A stretch of 64,000 nt of DNA from Bettongia penicillata ogilbyi. Its lineage: Eukaryota > Chordata > Mammalia > Diprotodontia > Potoroidae. Position numbers and translations under genes: made by a program. The notes beneath the pieces are model-generated. The model was not told where the DNA came from and made no database searches. It was given only the letters and a program-made list of their open reading frames with translations. Positions 43,875-54,469 of this stretch are shown in pieces. The DNA lies in the NCBI GenBank assembly GCA_023548195.1, contig JAJHZJ010000496.1, positions 4,826,001 through 4,890,000 of the forward strand, written 5' to 3'. The first letter of the stretch is position 1. Each line of letters starts with the position of its first letter.

Positions 43875-44280
43875 AGCACTACACCTGGGATTTTATTGAT
43901 TTAGCATTTTCTCAGGTGAGAAACCTCCTACACCAATGAAGGCTTACAACTTGTAGTCTTAGAAAGTTATCTAGACTGACATCCCAAATACTTGCCCTGC
44001 CCACCCAGTGCCCCAGAAACCAGATTAAGCTGTAATTGGGAAATATTGAACAACACACATAAAAATGCAATAAAACATAGATAGTATTCATATGTGATTT
44101 TCTAAGTCAATATGTGGCCAGTAGGGATCCTTCTGCATAGGTTAGGGCCCCAATTTTTATTTGAATTTAATGCCCCAGGCCTTAAGCATCGAGAGGCTAA
44201 GTGATTTGCCAGTTATGCAGCTAGTAGATGCTAGAGGCATCATTTGGACTGGGTGTTTCCTGGCTCCAGACTCTGCTCTC
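43875..44280 (-). mobile_element. WSINE-like 3' part and MIR-type core
   Basis: 43875-43970 reads GGGATTTTATTGATTTAGC, CTCCTACACCAATGAAGGC and TTGTAGTCTTAGAAAG (reversed WSINE-like). 44160-44280 reads AGGCTAAGTGATTTGCCAG, ATGCAGCTAGTAGATGC (reversed MIR). About 190 bp between them are unassigned. Confidence 0.55.
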
Positions 44281-44569
44281 CCTCCCCTCCACCACTTCAC
44301 ATTGCTCCTTGCTACAGAAAGGAAAATTAAAAACAAGTCCTGAACAAGTAGTCATCCAAACTTTGCTCAAGGAGCCTATGGGAGGGGCAAATGATACAGG
44401 ATGGAGGAATCTGAGTTAGAAGAGTCTTTAGTGAGCACACAGTCACACTCATGTCTGAACTAGATTCCCTCTCCAACATATTCATTTCATTCAGCCTTTA
44501 TTTAATGACCTCAGGGGAATGGGAACACTTGGCCTCAGTATGTTACCCATTCCCCTTTTTGGTAGCTCT

Positions 44570-44905
44570 GAAGATTTGTAGGCAGTTTTTACCGACATCT
44601 TCCTCCTCCTCCTAGTTTGAGTCTCAGGGCCAAGTAGAAGAATTCCAATCTTTCTTCCATATGACAGCTCTTGGAATCCCTGAAGACATCTATCATATTC
44701 TTCATTCTTCTCCTCTCCATGCTCAACTTCCCGAGTTCTGTCCACAAGGGCTCACAGGACAAGATCTCATGGCGCTTCACCATATTGATTGCTCTCCAGT
44801 TTATCAATTTGAACAGTTCTTTTTGCCTTATTTTAATCCCCTGGGCCCTTCTGAGAAGTGATATCAGCACCTGCTACCCCAAAGAGAAATGCATATTCAG
44901 AACAG
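44570..44905 (-). mobile_element. L3/CR1 LINE 3' coding region
   Basis: 'TTCTTCCATATGACAGCTC', 'GAAGACATCTATCATATTC', 'CTTCTCCTCTCCATGCTCAAC' and 'GAGTTCTGTCCACAAGGG' parallel the reversed CR1/L3 (CTTCCACATGACAGCCC ... GAAGACAGCTATCATGTC ... CTTCTCTTCTCCAGGCTAAAC). Confidence 0.72.
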
Positions 44906-45580
44906 GTCCCTTGTTAGACTGCGGCTAGTCTGAACCTTTTAAAGGGAATGCAATGGCTTAGTTCAGTGGGTCCCAGTTAATGCATTCTTGCCTTCTTGTC
45001 ACATGAATGCCTACAGGTGGCATTTTAGCTACAAAATATAAAATGAGGGGCCTATTGGATAGCATTTGAATAAGTTTTCTTGACCTGTCGGTCTTAACCT
45101 AATTATTGTGACTGGCAGTCTGAAGGAACCGACAAATGTCAGAAACTTCATTATCCCCCTGAAAAGCCTCACAAGACAATGGCCCTCCTGAGCCGGGTGT
45201 TCTGACTGTAGTTAAAAAGGCAGGTAGTAATTCAAGCAACATCAGTCATGAGTGTAAAGTGACAAAATATGGAAAGAAGAATTCTGGTAGATTCTGAGGG
45301 CGATTTAAGCTCTGTTCAGGCCAAAGAAGCACATTTCCAGCTTTGGGAAATGGACTCAATTCCTGTGCTGCTCTATCATGGAACCAAAGGTAGCCTTGTG
45401 GCTGGTGAAATCAGTGATTATGTTTTATAAAGCCCTGATCTCTGCTACTCACCTATGAAATACTCATCGCCTCCTGTAGAGAAGTTCACCATGAAATCTA
45501 TAACTTTTGTTTCTGCTAAAATGCATTTGTATGTTCACTCATCTATGTACATTACTCTTCCTTAGTAGTGAGGGAAAAAA
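44906..45580. other. Repeat-free 0.7-kb stretch
   Basis: No repeat or coding signal recognised in an otherwise repeat-packed area. It includes a CTAATTATT core near 45100. Candidate conserved non-coding DNA on context alone. Confidence 0.35.
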
Positions 45581-45581
45581 A

Positions 45582-45832
45582 ATAACTTATTAAGCACCTA
45601 CTGTGTGCCAGGAACTGTGAAAAGGGAAGCACTTGACAAATAGTATCCTAGTCGATACAATGATCCTGTGTGGTCCGTACTATTATAAGGCCCAATTTTA
45701 GAGTTGAGGAAATTGAGGCAGATAGACTTGATGACTTGCCTAGGGCCACACAGTTATTCTGAGGTGAGATTTGAACTCAGGTATTAACAGGGTCAGTACT
45801 CTATCCACTGTACCACATAACTGTCTGGCTTC
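45582..45832 (-). mobile_element. MIR SINE, full length
   Basis: 'AAGCACCTACTGTGTGCCAGG', 'GTGGTCCGTACTATTATAAGG', 'GAGGAAATTGAGGCAGATAG', 'GAGATTTGAACTCAGGTATT' and 'CTCTATCCACTGTACCAC' cover the whole element reversed. Confidence 0.88.
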
Positions 45833-45834
45833 AG

Positions 45835-45950
45835 TGTATTAGAATGTAGATCCTTGAGATCAAGGGCTATGTCTCGTTTTTTCTCTATGTCCTCAGCCAG
45901 GTACATGATAGGTGCTCAAGAGATGATTATCAAATTCAGTTGAAATGAAT
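45835..45950 (+). mobile_element. L2 3' tail
   Basis: 'TTAGAATGTAGATCCTTGAG', 'CAAGGGCTATGTCTCG' and 'GATAGGTGCTCAAGAG'. Confidence 0.78.
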
Positions 45951-45999
45951 GAAAATATCCCATGGGAGATCTTTATTTTTTTAATCTGCTCTTATCCAT

Positions 46000-46205
46000 C
46001 ATTTGAGCAGCACCATGGATCAGTGTGGAGAGATCTGGAGGAAGGTCTGGATTCCAGTCCTGCCTCTGACATAAAAAGGCTGGGTGACTCTGGACATGTC
46101 ACAACTCCCCACTGTCTCAGGCAACACTTACTGGAAGACTATGAAGTAGAAGGGCAAGCGTTGCTACTAATTGGGAAAGGGCTTTCTCCAATTTGGAGTT
46201 TTCTA
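46000..46205 (+). mobile_element. WSINE-like SINE
   Basis: 'GGATTCCAGTCCTGCCTCTGAC', 'GTGACTCTGGACATGTCAC', 'CTGTCTCAGGCAACACTTAC' and 'AAGCGTTGCTACTAATTGGG' in order. Confidence 0.7.
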
Positions 46206-46344
46206 CAAGGACATCATCACAGATCCTAGAAAAAATCAGTTATATTCAAGTGTGAATGATTAGCAATCTTTCTATGGAAATGAGGGGAAATAATATGAGG
46301 GAGCTGGGGAAGGGCAATACTACCACATAGGGCAGTTAAAAAAG

Positions 46345-46548
46345 AAAAACAGAATTAGGCTCAGAGTCAGGAAGAACTAGGGCTGGAATCCAATCTCTGA
46401 TGAATGTGAACATACATACACATACATAATACAAATACATACATAGACATACACAGATATAAATATATATATATGCATACATATAACCTCTGGCTCTGTG
46501 AACTTAGGCAAATCACTGAGCCTTTTGATTCTCAGTCTCTTCTGTAAA
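46345..46548 (+). mobile_element. MIR-type SINE with internal microsatellite
   Basis: 'GGCTCAGAGTCAGGAAGAAC' and 'GGCTGGAATCCAATCTCTGA' are separated by an ACATAC/TATA repeat (46408-46480) from 'TGTGAACTTAGGCAAATCAC' and 'CTCAGTCTCTTCTGTAAAG'. Confidence 0.7.
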
Positions 46549-47148
46549 GTCAATATGCATTTATTAAGCACTTGCTGCATTCCAGACACTAGGAGAAGTG
46601 GTAGGGATATAAAGGAAGGGAAAAACAATACCTACCCTCAAGAAACTCACAATGTAATAGGGGAAAAACATGAAAACAACAAAAGAACTACATAATGCAA
46701 GTATATATATATATATGTATATGTGTGTGTATGTGTGTGTGTGTATTACATACACACATACGTACATGCACATAATTTTTTTTAAGGGTAAATGGCAAGC
46801 AATATAGGCATTACCGTTATGGCAGACAGGAGAAGGCTATTTTGTTTTTTTTTTTCCAAGAAGGAGGATTTTAACTGGCCTGTGAAGGAAGCCAAAGAAG
46901 GCAAGAGGGAGTAGATTCCAGACATGGGATATAGCTAGTGAAAATACGTGAAATCTTTACATGGAGGGTCCTGTAAGAGGAAAAGCAAGGAGATCAGAGT
47001 CCCTGGATCACAGACCATATGGAGAAGAGTAAGGAGGAAGAAGTCTGGAAAGTTATGAGGAGGATAAATTATGAAGGACTTTGGAAGCTAATGGATTTTA
47101 TATTTCATCCTGGAAGTAATAGGAAGCCACTGGAGTTTATTGGATGGC

Positions 47149-47291
<143 letters not shown>

Positions 47292-47889
47292 TTAATGATT
47301 TACGAAGGTTGATTTGGCAGTTTAGTGTAGGATGGAGTGGAATGGAGAGAGACTTGAGGCAGAGAAATCATCTAATGGGCTATTGCAATAGTCCATGAGA
47401 TAATGAAGACTTGTGCCAGGGTAGCAGCAGTGTCAGAGGAGATAAAGAGGTGTATACAATTGGTATTACAAAAGGTAGAATTGATAAGACTTCACAGCAG
47501 ATTGGAAATGGAGATTGAGAGAGAGTAAGGAACTGAGGCTAACATCTAGGTTGGGAACCTGGTTGACTTGGACATTGGTAATAACACCAACAGTAGCAGA
47601 GAAATCAGGAAAAGAGGAGAGTTTTGAGGAAACATTAATGAGTACTGTTTTGGATACGCTGAGTTTAATTCTACTTATGGGATATCAGGCAGTTGGAGAT
47701 ATAAAATTAGAGGTCAGGACAGAGGTAAGAGCTGAATAATTAGATCTGAGAATCATTGGCATAGAAATGATAATTGAATCCATGGGAGCCAATGAAATCA
47801 CCAAGTGAAATAGAACAAAGATTTGAGGGACAATTAGTGGGCATGAAGGTCCAACAAATGAGACTGGAAAAGTATCAGTCAAAGAAGCA

Positions 47890-48168
47890 ATGAAGGAATG
47901 AAGGAAACAAGCATTTTATGAAAGTACCTACCACATTCTTAGGCACTGTGCTAAGTACTTTACAAATATTATCTCATTTGACTCACAAAAAACCCTCTGA
48001 AGTAGGTAATATTATTATCCACATTTTACAGCTGAAGAAAGTAAGGAAGACAGAGATTAAATGTCTTGCCCAAGGTTGCACAGTAAGTGCAACTTGAGAC
48101 TGGATATGAACTCAGATCTTCCTAACTCCATGCCTAATGGTCTTTTGATGCTGGTGCCAAGTAGCTGC
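47890..48168 (-). mobile_element. MIR SINE nested in L2
   Basis: 'CTTAGGCACTGTGCTAAGTAC', 'TTATCTCATTTGACTCACAA', 'CACATTTTACAGCTGAAGAAAG', 'ATGTCTTGCCCAAGGTTGC' and 'ATGAACTCAGATCTTCC'. L2 RT sequence lies on both sides. Confidence 0.85.
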
Positions 48169-48764
48169 TCTCAAAAGAGAAATACAATGAAAAGTCAGAG
48201 AGAGAAGGGTCAAAACAAAACCAAAACAAACAAAAAACCTATCAAGGGAAGAGGTTATCAAACAGAAGAGATCGACCACTAGTGTCAAAGTATGAAAAAA
48301 GGTCAAGAAGGATAGAAACTGGGAAAAGGCCATTGGATTTAGTAACTCTGGAAAAAAGAGTTTTTGTTGATGGATGAGATCAAAAGTCAAGACTTCAGAG
48401 AATTTCTGGGGGAGTGAGCAGAAAGTAAAAGGAGGTACTGATTGTAGATAGCCTCAAGTTAATCGATGAAAAGGAAGAGAGATATGGGATGATAGATACT
48501 AAAGATAGATGGATCAAGTGAGGTCACCCATCATAGGTGGGTGAGGGAGACATTGGTATATTTGTAGACATCAAGAAACAGCCAGAAGACAGGAAGAGAT
48601 TGGAAAAGTGAGGCAGGTGAAAGGAGTAATCTTCTGGAAAAGATAGACTAGAATGGGATCACCAGTGTAGGTAGGAGAAGGACCAACTTTTCATGTAAGA
48701 TGGTAGTGAAGGCAGAGATGATGCAGAAAGGCATCTAAGTGACATGAAATGAGGAGGAAAAGGC

Positions 48765-48860
48765 AAGAGGAAGCTCTTGTTATAAGGCTTAATGTTTAGT
48801 CCAGTGCGTGGCACATAGTAAGTACTTAATAAATATTTAACGAATGAATGAATGACCTCA
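48765..48860 (+). mobile_element. L2 3' tail, opposite to its host L2
   Basis: 'GCGTGGCACATAGTAAGTAC' followed by TTAATAAATATTTAACGAATGAATGAATGA. Confidence 0.8.
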
Positions 48861-49044
48861 AATTTTTCAACAAAATGTGAGGCATACTTCTCAGTTAAGA
48901 AGATAATTATGGTGTGGTGAAAAAGGGGAGCCATAGGGAATTTAGGAAAGTTTGAAAATGCTTTCTGATACTTGGGATAGTGAATCTATTAGGCAGCTGT
49001 AAAAGGACTGCTTTACAGTAGCGAAGACCCAATTGAGATTAGGT

Positions 49045-49535
49045 AATATAAATGTAACTCTTGTCCCCAAAGCCCTTTGGTATAAGAGTCTCTTCTTATT
49101 GGTAGAGATGAATGCCCCACTCTGTGTGAAGGGTGAACAGGAGAGAGAACTCTAGCTTGTGTCAGTCCCTTTCGAAACCTCTTTGAGGGGTTCACCAAGC
49201 TTCAAACCCTTTTGGGGCCTTTCAAAGTCATTCCCCTTCGGGGCTATATAAGTATGGAGTCTTCAAGCATAGCATCTTCTTCAAACATCAAATTAACTCC
49301 CACCTACAAGAAAGAAAATAGAAGAAGTCAACTCCACTTCATGTTGTTCTGAGAAGACATGAGAAGATAGGTGAATTCCATTGTGTACTCATTCTCAATT
49401 TTCTACTCTATAGACTTCAGAGAGTTTCTCCTTGAGTGAAATCCAGAACAAATCTCTCTTGAGTGAATTGGGTTTTCTTTCACCCAATGGGTGAGCTCCT
49501 TTACTATTACTATAGTAATACTATTTACTATATGT
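49045..49535 (+). mobile_element. LTR-like or promoter-bearing insertion
   Basis: This block interrupts L2-like sequence and differs from its neighbours. It holds short inverted motifs (CCCCTTCGGGG), several CTTTCGAAACC / CTTCAAACCC / CTTTCAAAG variants, an inverted CCAAT (ATTGG, 49098-49102) and a strong TATA box (49245-49252). An AACAAATCTCTC segment at about 49452 could be a decayed AATAAA-type poly(A) region. That architecture suggests a U3-R-U5 LTR on the plus strand. Clean TG...CA ends and a TSD were not found, so an unrelated promoter-bearing repeat is also possible. Confidence 0.45.
49245..49252 (+). promoter_or_regulatory. TATA box candidate
   Basis: TATATAAG in the context GGGGCTATATAAGTATGG, downstream of a GC-rich hairpin and an inverted CCAAT. 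It is assigned to the LTR-like block because no gene follows. Confidence 0.45.
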
Positions 49536-49864
49536 GCTCATGGTGGAACTGGTAATAGGCAGGAAATGAGTCAAGATCCAGATATAGAGCTTAGGGTCCT
49601 CCTTTCCTCCAAAAAAATTGACAAAGCAATCAGAAGTTAGATGGAACCTCATCATATTCTCTCAACCAGGACTCAACCTTTTTCTACTGGAGACTCCTCC
49701 TTTTGTTTTTGTTTCAGCAGTGTTTGTTGGTGTTGAGTGGCTTGAGAGTATGTACTGTGCAAAGTGCGCATGCTTTGTGTTTAGAACCAAGGCTGCAGTA
49801 AAATTGCATGATTCAACTTGGACAAGCATTGCCAGAAACACTTCAAATTCATTATGGGTTTGAT

Positions 49865-50030
49865 TTTTAATTATTTTTTAGTTGTTGTCAATCAGAAACC
49901 TTTTACTGTTGTCCAATTTATGGGGTCCCAACCTATGTTTAAGAAGCATACTCTAGACTTACAATATTTAAGGGAGCAGATAGACATACTTTTAGCCTGG
50001 TATCCTCTATCTCTGAGGAGAGCAAAGTGA
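49865..50030 (-). mobile_element. Unnamed ~163-bp interspersed repeat, copy 1
   Basis: It is the reverse complement of 51783-51948 at roughly 85-90% by eye, apart from a 9-bp indel. Shared blocks include TTTACTGTTGTCCAATTTAT, GGGGTCCCAACCTATGTTTA, CTCTAGACTTACAATATTT and ATACTTTTAGCCTG. Read on the minus strand it ends in an A/T-rich tail. Confidence 0.75.
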
Positions 50031-50939
50031 AGTGGTGGTCTCTGGCTCCAACTTCTTAGCACGAATGAAAATCCACTTAGAGAAAGTCTGAGGGAGAAAA
50101 GGCTAGAAATGTGTTCTGCCTCCTTTTGGGTCACACAATGACAAGCCCTTGGAATATGTGGGCCTCTCTCCATATAGGGAGAGCATTCCCTAACACTATA
50201 TAAATTTAGAGTGGACTCAGTCAGCATGGTTTTATGATTTTTTTTCAGTTTCATCCAGCAGCAGATGAATACAAGTAAAGGCAAATAAAGGTGAGGATAA
50301 TCCAAGGCTGGGGCTTGTCAGGGCAAGATCAGGAATAGAATAAAGCAATAAGGGGCTGAGAAAAAGAGGATAGAACTGAACTGATTCACCAGGAGGTTGA
50401 GATGGGGAAGGGAGGAGAATGTGTTGTGTAGGGGCAATGACTGGCCAAGAACTGAGTGGAGGGATTCAAGGTCGTTCTTTGCTATCTGTCCTTTGTTCTC
50501 GAGGAGAAAGGGATTGGATTTCATGATGAATGGGGTGAGAGGTGATAAGACAGAGGGAAAGGGAGAATGATGACAGACTGTGATAAAATCAAGAAAATTA
50601 ATAGTTCACAAACATGGAGGTGGAAAACTTGTAAGGGATGGCAAAATCAAAGGCATGGCCATCTCTGGGCATAGCTGAGATGCACTCATGGAGCAAATCA
50701 TGGGAAACAAGCAAACTGAAAAAAAATGAGAAGTTAGGATATTTGAGAGAGTAGCAATACACTTTTGTTGAAGTCTCCTAGTATGAGGGCAGGAACTGGG
50801 GAGGAGAAAAAACTGCAACATGGGTATAAACAGATCTAGTCACAGATTGAAAGTTGGAGTTAAATAGAAACTTTATATATGCTCATTTCATTGAATTTTC
50901 CATGCATCTCAATTCATAGATAACAAAACTGAGGATGCT

Positions 50940-51040
50940 TGGTAGTTATTACCCTGAATTGCTATGAAAATCAAATAAAATAAGGCATATACTGTATTTT
51001 GCAAACCTTGAAGTATTACTGAAATGTTGAGCTATTGTCA
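50940..51040 (+). mobile_element. MIR 3' part
   Basis: 'TTGCTATGAAAATCAAATAAAA', 'TTTTGCAAACCTTGAAGTATTA'. Confidence 0.6.
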
Positions 51041-51084
51041 GCTGCAACAGCAGCATCGCCATCATTCCCTGCTCTAAACTAATT

Positions 51085-51190
51085 TGCTCATTAATTCATT
51101 CAACAAATATTTATTAACCCCCTACTATATGCAAGTCCTGAGGATTCAGACAAAAAACTCAAGAAGCTTATGTACCTTTGGAAGAGGTGC
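51085..51190 (-). mobile_element. L2 3' tail
   Basis: 'CAACAAATATTTATTAACCCC' and 'CTACTATATGCAAGTCCTGAGG'. Confidence 0.78.
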
Positions 51191-51560
51191 TGACTATGGC
51201 CAAAGAATGAAAGTGTGATGAGCAGTGGCAAGTGAAACAGCAGAGAGTGTGGCTTTTGGAATGATGCCCTTGCCCCACTCCCAACACCAAGATGGATCTG
51301 TTTCTCCTTGGTAACGTCTGCCATGTCATACTGTGTTATCAGATGAATGTATTAGGTATACATAAGTTGCTCTTTGGTAAGCTCAAATGACAATATATAA
51401 TCTATATTAATTAACTCTGAGAGGAAAATGTTTTAAAATGTTAACATTAACCTTTTCTGACTTTGATTTGGGAAGGAGGAGATTTCCAAAGTGCAAGATT
51501 TATCTTTTCATCCCCTTTGCCTTTTGCTGGTGACCTGCTTCCCTCAGTACTGAATGTAAT
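51191..51560. other. Unassigned stretch
   Basis: No recognised features. Confidence 0.45.
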
Positions 51561-51562
51561 AA

Positions 51563-52105
51563 ACATAGGAGACCTAACCTTTATATAGCGCCATGAAATG
51601 TTCTAAGTACTTTACAAATGTGATCTCATCAGAACCACCCTGTGCAGTAAGTGCTCATCCCTATCTTACAGAAGGAAGCAAGCATTTATTAAGCACCTTC
51701 TGTGAGCTAGGCACTGTTCCAAGTGCTTTACAAATAGGTTATCTCTTAATCTTCTTAACAGCCCTGCAGCTAAGAGGCTGCCACTCGGCTCTCCTCAGAG
51801 ACAGGCTAAAAGTATAACTATCTACTTCCTCAAATATTGTAAGTCTAGAGCATGCTTCTTTAAACATAGGTTGGGACCCCATAAATTGGACAACAGTAAA
51901 GGGTTTCTGAACTCACAACAATAAAAAAAAAATGATTAAAAAATGAATTATTATCTACATTTTAAAGTTGGGGAAACTGAGGCAGGGAGTGGTTAAAGTG
52001 ACTTGCTCAGGGTCACAGAGTAAACAAGTGTCTGAGGCTAGACTTGAACTTCCTGACTCTAGACCCAGTTCTCTGTTCACTATGTCACCAGCAGCTGCCT
52101 CTGGG
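51563..52105 (-). mobile_element. Two MIR SINEs, one split by the ~163-bp repeat
   Basis: A truncated MIR (51563-51675; TTCTAAGTACTTTACAAATG, AAGTGCTCATCCC) is followed by a second MIR starting AAGCATTTATTAAGCACC. That copy breaks at about 51782 and resumes at 51949 with TTATTATCTACATTTTAAAG, GGGGAAACTGAGGCAGGGAG and TTGAACTTCCTGACTCTAG. Confidence 0.82.
51783..51948 (+). mobile_element. Unnamed ~163-bp interspersed repeat, copy 2
   Basis: It is bounded by the two halves of a MIR, which fixes its limits to within a few bases. It starts CTCTCCTCAGAGACAGGC, contains GCATGCTTCTTTAAACATAG and GGGACCCCATAAATTGG, and ends in an A-rich tail (AATAAAAAAAAAATG). The A-rich end suggests a retroposed SINE. 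The GGGACCCC-centred block also recalls MITEs. No TSD was seen. Confidence 0.75.
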
Positions 52106-52400
52106 TGGTTGTGTTTATCCTATGTTCTCAAAAAAGACCAATCACATCAGGAGGGTGATATTCAGATTTGCAACTGAATTGCATTCAAGTGAGGCAGAGC
52201 TGGGCAAAACCATCAGCCTCACTCTCTCCTCAGGAATCATCAGAGTCCAGTAGCAAGATATAAGTCAAGATGACTGGAGATGGCCCTGGATGCAATGGGA
52301 GACACTGGCCTTTCTCAGCTAAAGTCTTTCCCAAGTCTTAGACTGTCTGAGGAAACACCCGTTCGGTAGTTGCAGGCTCGGTAAGAATTGAGGTAATGGT
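52103..52400 (-). mobile_element. RTE-mobilised SINE
   Basis: On the plus strand: GTGTTTATCCTATGTTCTC (the RTE-like terminus), TTCAAGTGAGGCAGAGCTGG, CCATCAGCCTCACTCTCTCC and GATGACTGGAGATGGCCC. The RTE-like end is at the low coordinate, so sense is minus. Confidence 0.75.
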
Positions 52401-52459
52401 TGACCTAGTTTGCCTTCACAAAGAATGAGAAAATTGAGACTAAAAGAGGTAGTCTTGAC

Positions 52460-53475
52460 TTAGGCCAGTGGAAAGAGCACTGTATTTGTCTGCAGAAATC
52501 TTAGGTTTCAAACCCCTCCCTGCTACTTATTCCCTGTATGATTAACTACATGACTACCTGGACCTCGATTTCCTGATATGGTTTTGGTTCTGCTTGTCCT
52601 TCATTTTCAACGAGGACTAAAATGACGTCAGCATGATAAAGTGACTTTTCAGTGTGTCTGCCTGTGGCTGATCAGACCAATATGAGCTCAGAATGCTCTA
52701 CCACAGGTCGGGAACAGATAGTCCATGTGAATTTTTGGGGTGGATACCCCAAATTTGCACATCCTATGTTTACTTTGTGCTGTTTCAATTCTGCTTTACT
52801 CATAGAGAACAGCACCTTTTCTGATATGGGCATGCCATGCTAAGCGGTCCTGTGCCAGTGTCTCCCATGCTGCGCAGTCAAATCCAAAGTTCTTGAGAAA
52901 GACCTTAAGAGTGGCCTTGTATCACTTCTTCTGACCACCATGTGGTCACCTGCCCCTTGTGAGTTCTCCATAAAATAGTCTTTTTGACAAGCATACATTT
53001 TGCATTTGAATAATGTGGCCAGCCCGTTGGAATTGCACTCTCTGAAGCATAGTTTGAATGCTTGGAAGGACTGCAATTTCTGGTACCTTATCCTGCCAGC
53101 TGATTTTCAGAATCTTCCTAGGACAGTTCAAAAGGAAGTGATTCAGTTTCCTGGCATGGCACTGGTAGACTGTCCATGCTTCACAGGCATAAAACAATGA
53201 GGTCAACACAACGACTCTGTAGATCTTCAGTTTGCTAGTCAGTCTAATACCTCTTCTCTCCCAAATTTTTCTTCAGAGCTTCCCAAACACTGAGCTAGCT
53301 CTGGCAATGCGTGTCCCAACCTCAATATAAATGTGTATATCCTTGGAAAGTAGATTGCCAAGGTAATTGAACTTGTCCACAGTACTCAAGACTTTTCCAT
53401 TTGTTGTAACTGATGGTTCCACATACGAAAAATTAGATGACCCCCGAGGACCCTTCCAGTTTGAAATGAATATTT
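52460..53475 (+). mobile_element. MIR-type SINE split by an RTE-like LINE
   Basis: The left part (52460-52581) has AGTGGAAAGAGCACTGTATT and ACCTCGATTTCCTGATATGG. The right part (53433-53475) has TTAGATGACCCCCGAGGACC and CTTCCAG. The two parts rejoin across the LINE. Confidence 0.65.
52582..53432 (-). mobile_element. Finger-bearing RTE-like LINE, 5'-truncated copy B
   Basis: The minus-strand frame gives YACEAWTVYQCHARKL, KILKISWQDKVPE and MLQRVQFQRAGHIIQMQN followed by KRLFYGEL. These are the thumb and C-terminal modules of an RTE-like reverse transcriptase. Toward the 3' end a PTCGRAF...HIGLISH finger relic lies at about 52660-52715. The 5' truncation is at 53432, equivalent to about 57248 in copy C. 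At least two frame changes make it inactive. Confidence 0.82.
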
Positions 53476-53519
53476 TTTAATCAGTACCTGTGCTCTATCT
53501 GTTCTGCAATATTATCCCA

Positions 53520-53640
53520 AGAATAAATGAATGAATGAGTAAAAAAAGCATTTATTATGCACTCATTATGTGCCAAGAACTATGAATATGAATGGATAAA
53601 TTGAGACAGTCCCTATTTCCAATTTATTGTAACTCTATTT
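53520..53640 (-). mobile_element. L2 3' tail
   Basis: 'AAAGCATTTATTATGCACTC', 'ATTATGTGCCAAGAACTATG' and 'CCCTATTTCCAATTTATTG'. Confidence 0.75.
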
Positions 53641-53754
53641 GAGAGAAACTATTCATAAAAGAAATTTCAGTAATAGGACAGATGAAAAATCCCATTTGTT
53701 CTAGGGGGTATCAGATAGGTATGAGGCAAGGACTAGATGCTTAACGTGGCCAGG

Positions 53755-53905
53755 TAGTATGGTGCAATGAAAAGAGTGCTCACTTTGGAATCAAAGTTTG
53801 AGTTTGAATACCTGCTGTCAATATCCGTACAACCTTAGGCAAGATCCCTTACCTGTCATCACCTTAATTTCTTTCTCCTACAAAACGAGAGAGCTCTCAT
53901 CTTTT
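53755..53905 (+). mobile_element. MIR SINE 5' part
   Basis: 'AGTATGGTGCAATGAAAAGAG', 'TTTGGAATCAAAGTTTGAG' and 'CAACCTTAGGCAAGATCCCTT'. Confidence 0.75.
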
Positions 53906-53929
53906 TTGTGTATGGGTTCAAGGATCATT

Positions 53930-54180
53930 TTCAATGAGATGATTGCCAAATTTATATATCTGACCTTCACCTGAACTCCTATGACCATCTGTGTGATGAA
54001 TATTTTTATATGGATATTCCTGTTAGCAACTCCACTAAATATGTATGAAACAATAAAACCTCCTGTAAGCCTACCTTCTCTTTAAGCATCTATATTTCTT
54101 TTGAGGACTCCACCATTCGTCCAGTCACCCAGGTTCCATTTTAACATCTTTAAAGAGTCACTATTGACTCAAAGATAAAA
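53930..54180 (+). mobile_element. L2 ORF2 fragment
   Basis: 'CTGACCTTCACCTGAACTCC', 'GATATTCCTGTTAGCAACTCC' and 'CACCATTCGTCCAGTCACCC' follow the L2 block just downstream of YADD. Confidence 0.6.
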
Positions 54181-54261
54181 TATACATTCCTTTGTTTGGC
54201 ACTTAATCTTTTCAAATCTAGCTTTACCTTGTCTTTTCTTTCTCTTCTATTCTCATCACCG

Positions 54262-54455
54262 AGAAGTAGCAGAATTGGAAAAGAGTTGACCTTGGAATCC
54301 GGAGAGACTGGGGTTAGAAACATACTTGTTGGGTATACAAGATACATGACTGTTGATCCAAATTCCAGTTTCGTTATCTGCAGAATGGGAATAAACTACT
54401 TCTGATCTCACAAAGGTGCTCTGAGGATCAAGTACAATAATGGATGTAAAGGGAT
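54262..54455 (+). mobile_element. MIR SINE, near full length
   Basis: 'GAGTTGACCTTGGAATCCGG', 'AGTTTCGTTATCTGCAGAATGG' and 'CTCTGAGGATCAAGTACAATAA'. Confidence 0.82.
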
Positions 54456-54469
54456 GTCATTCTTATAAA

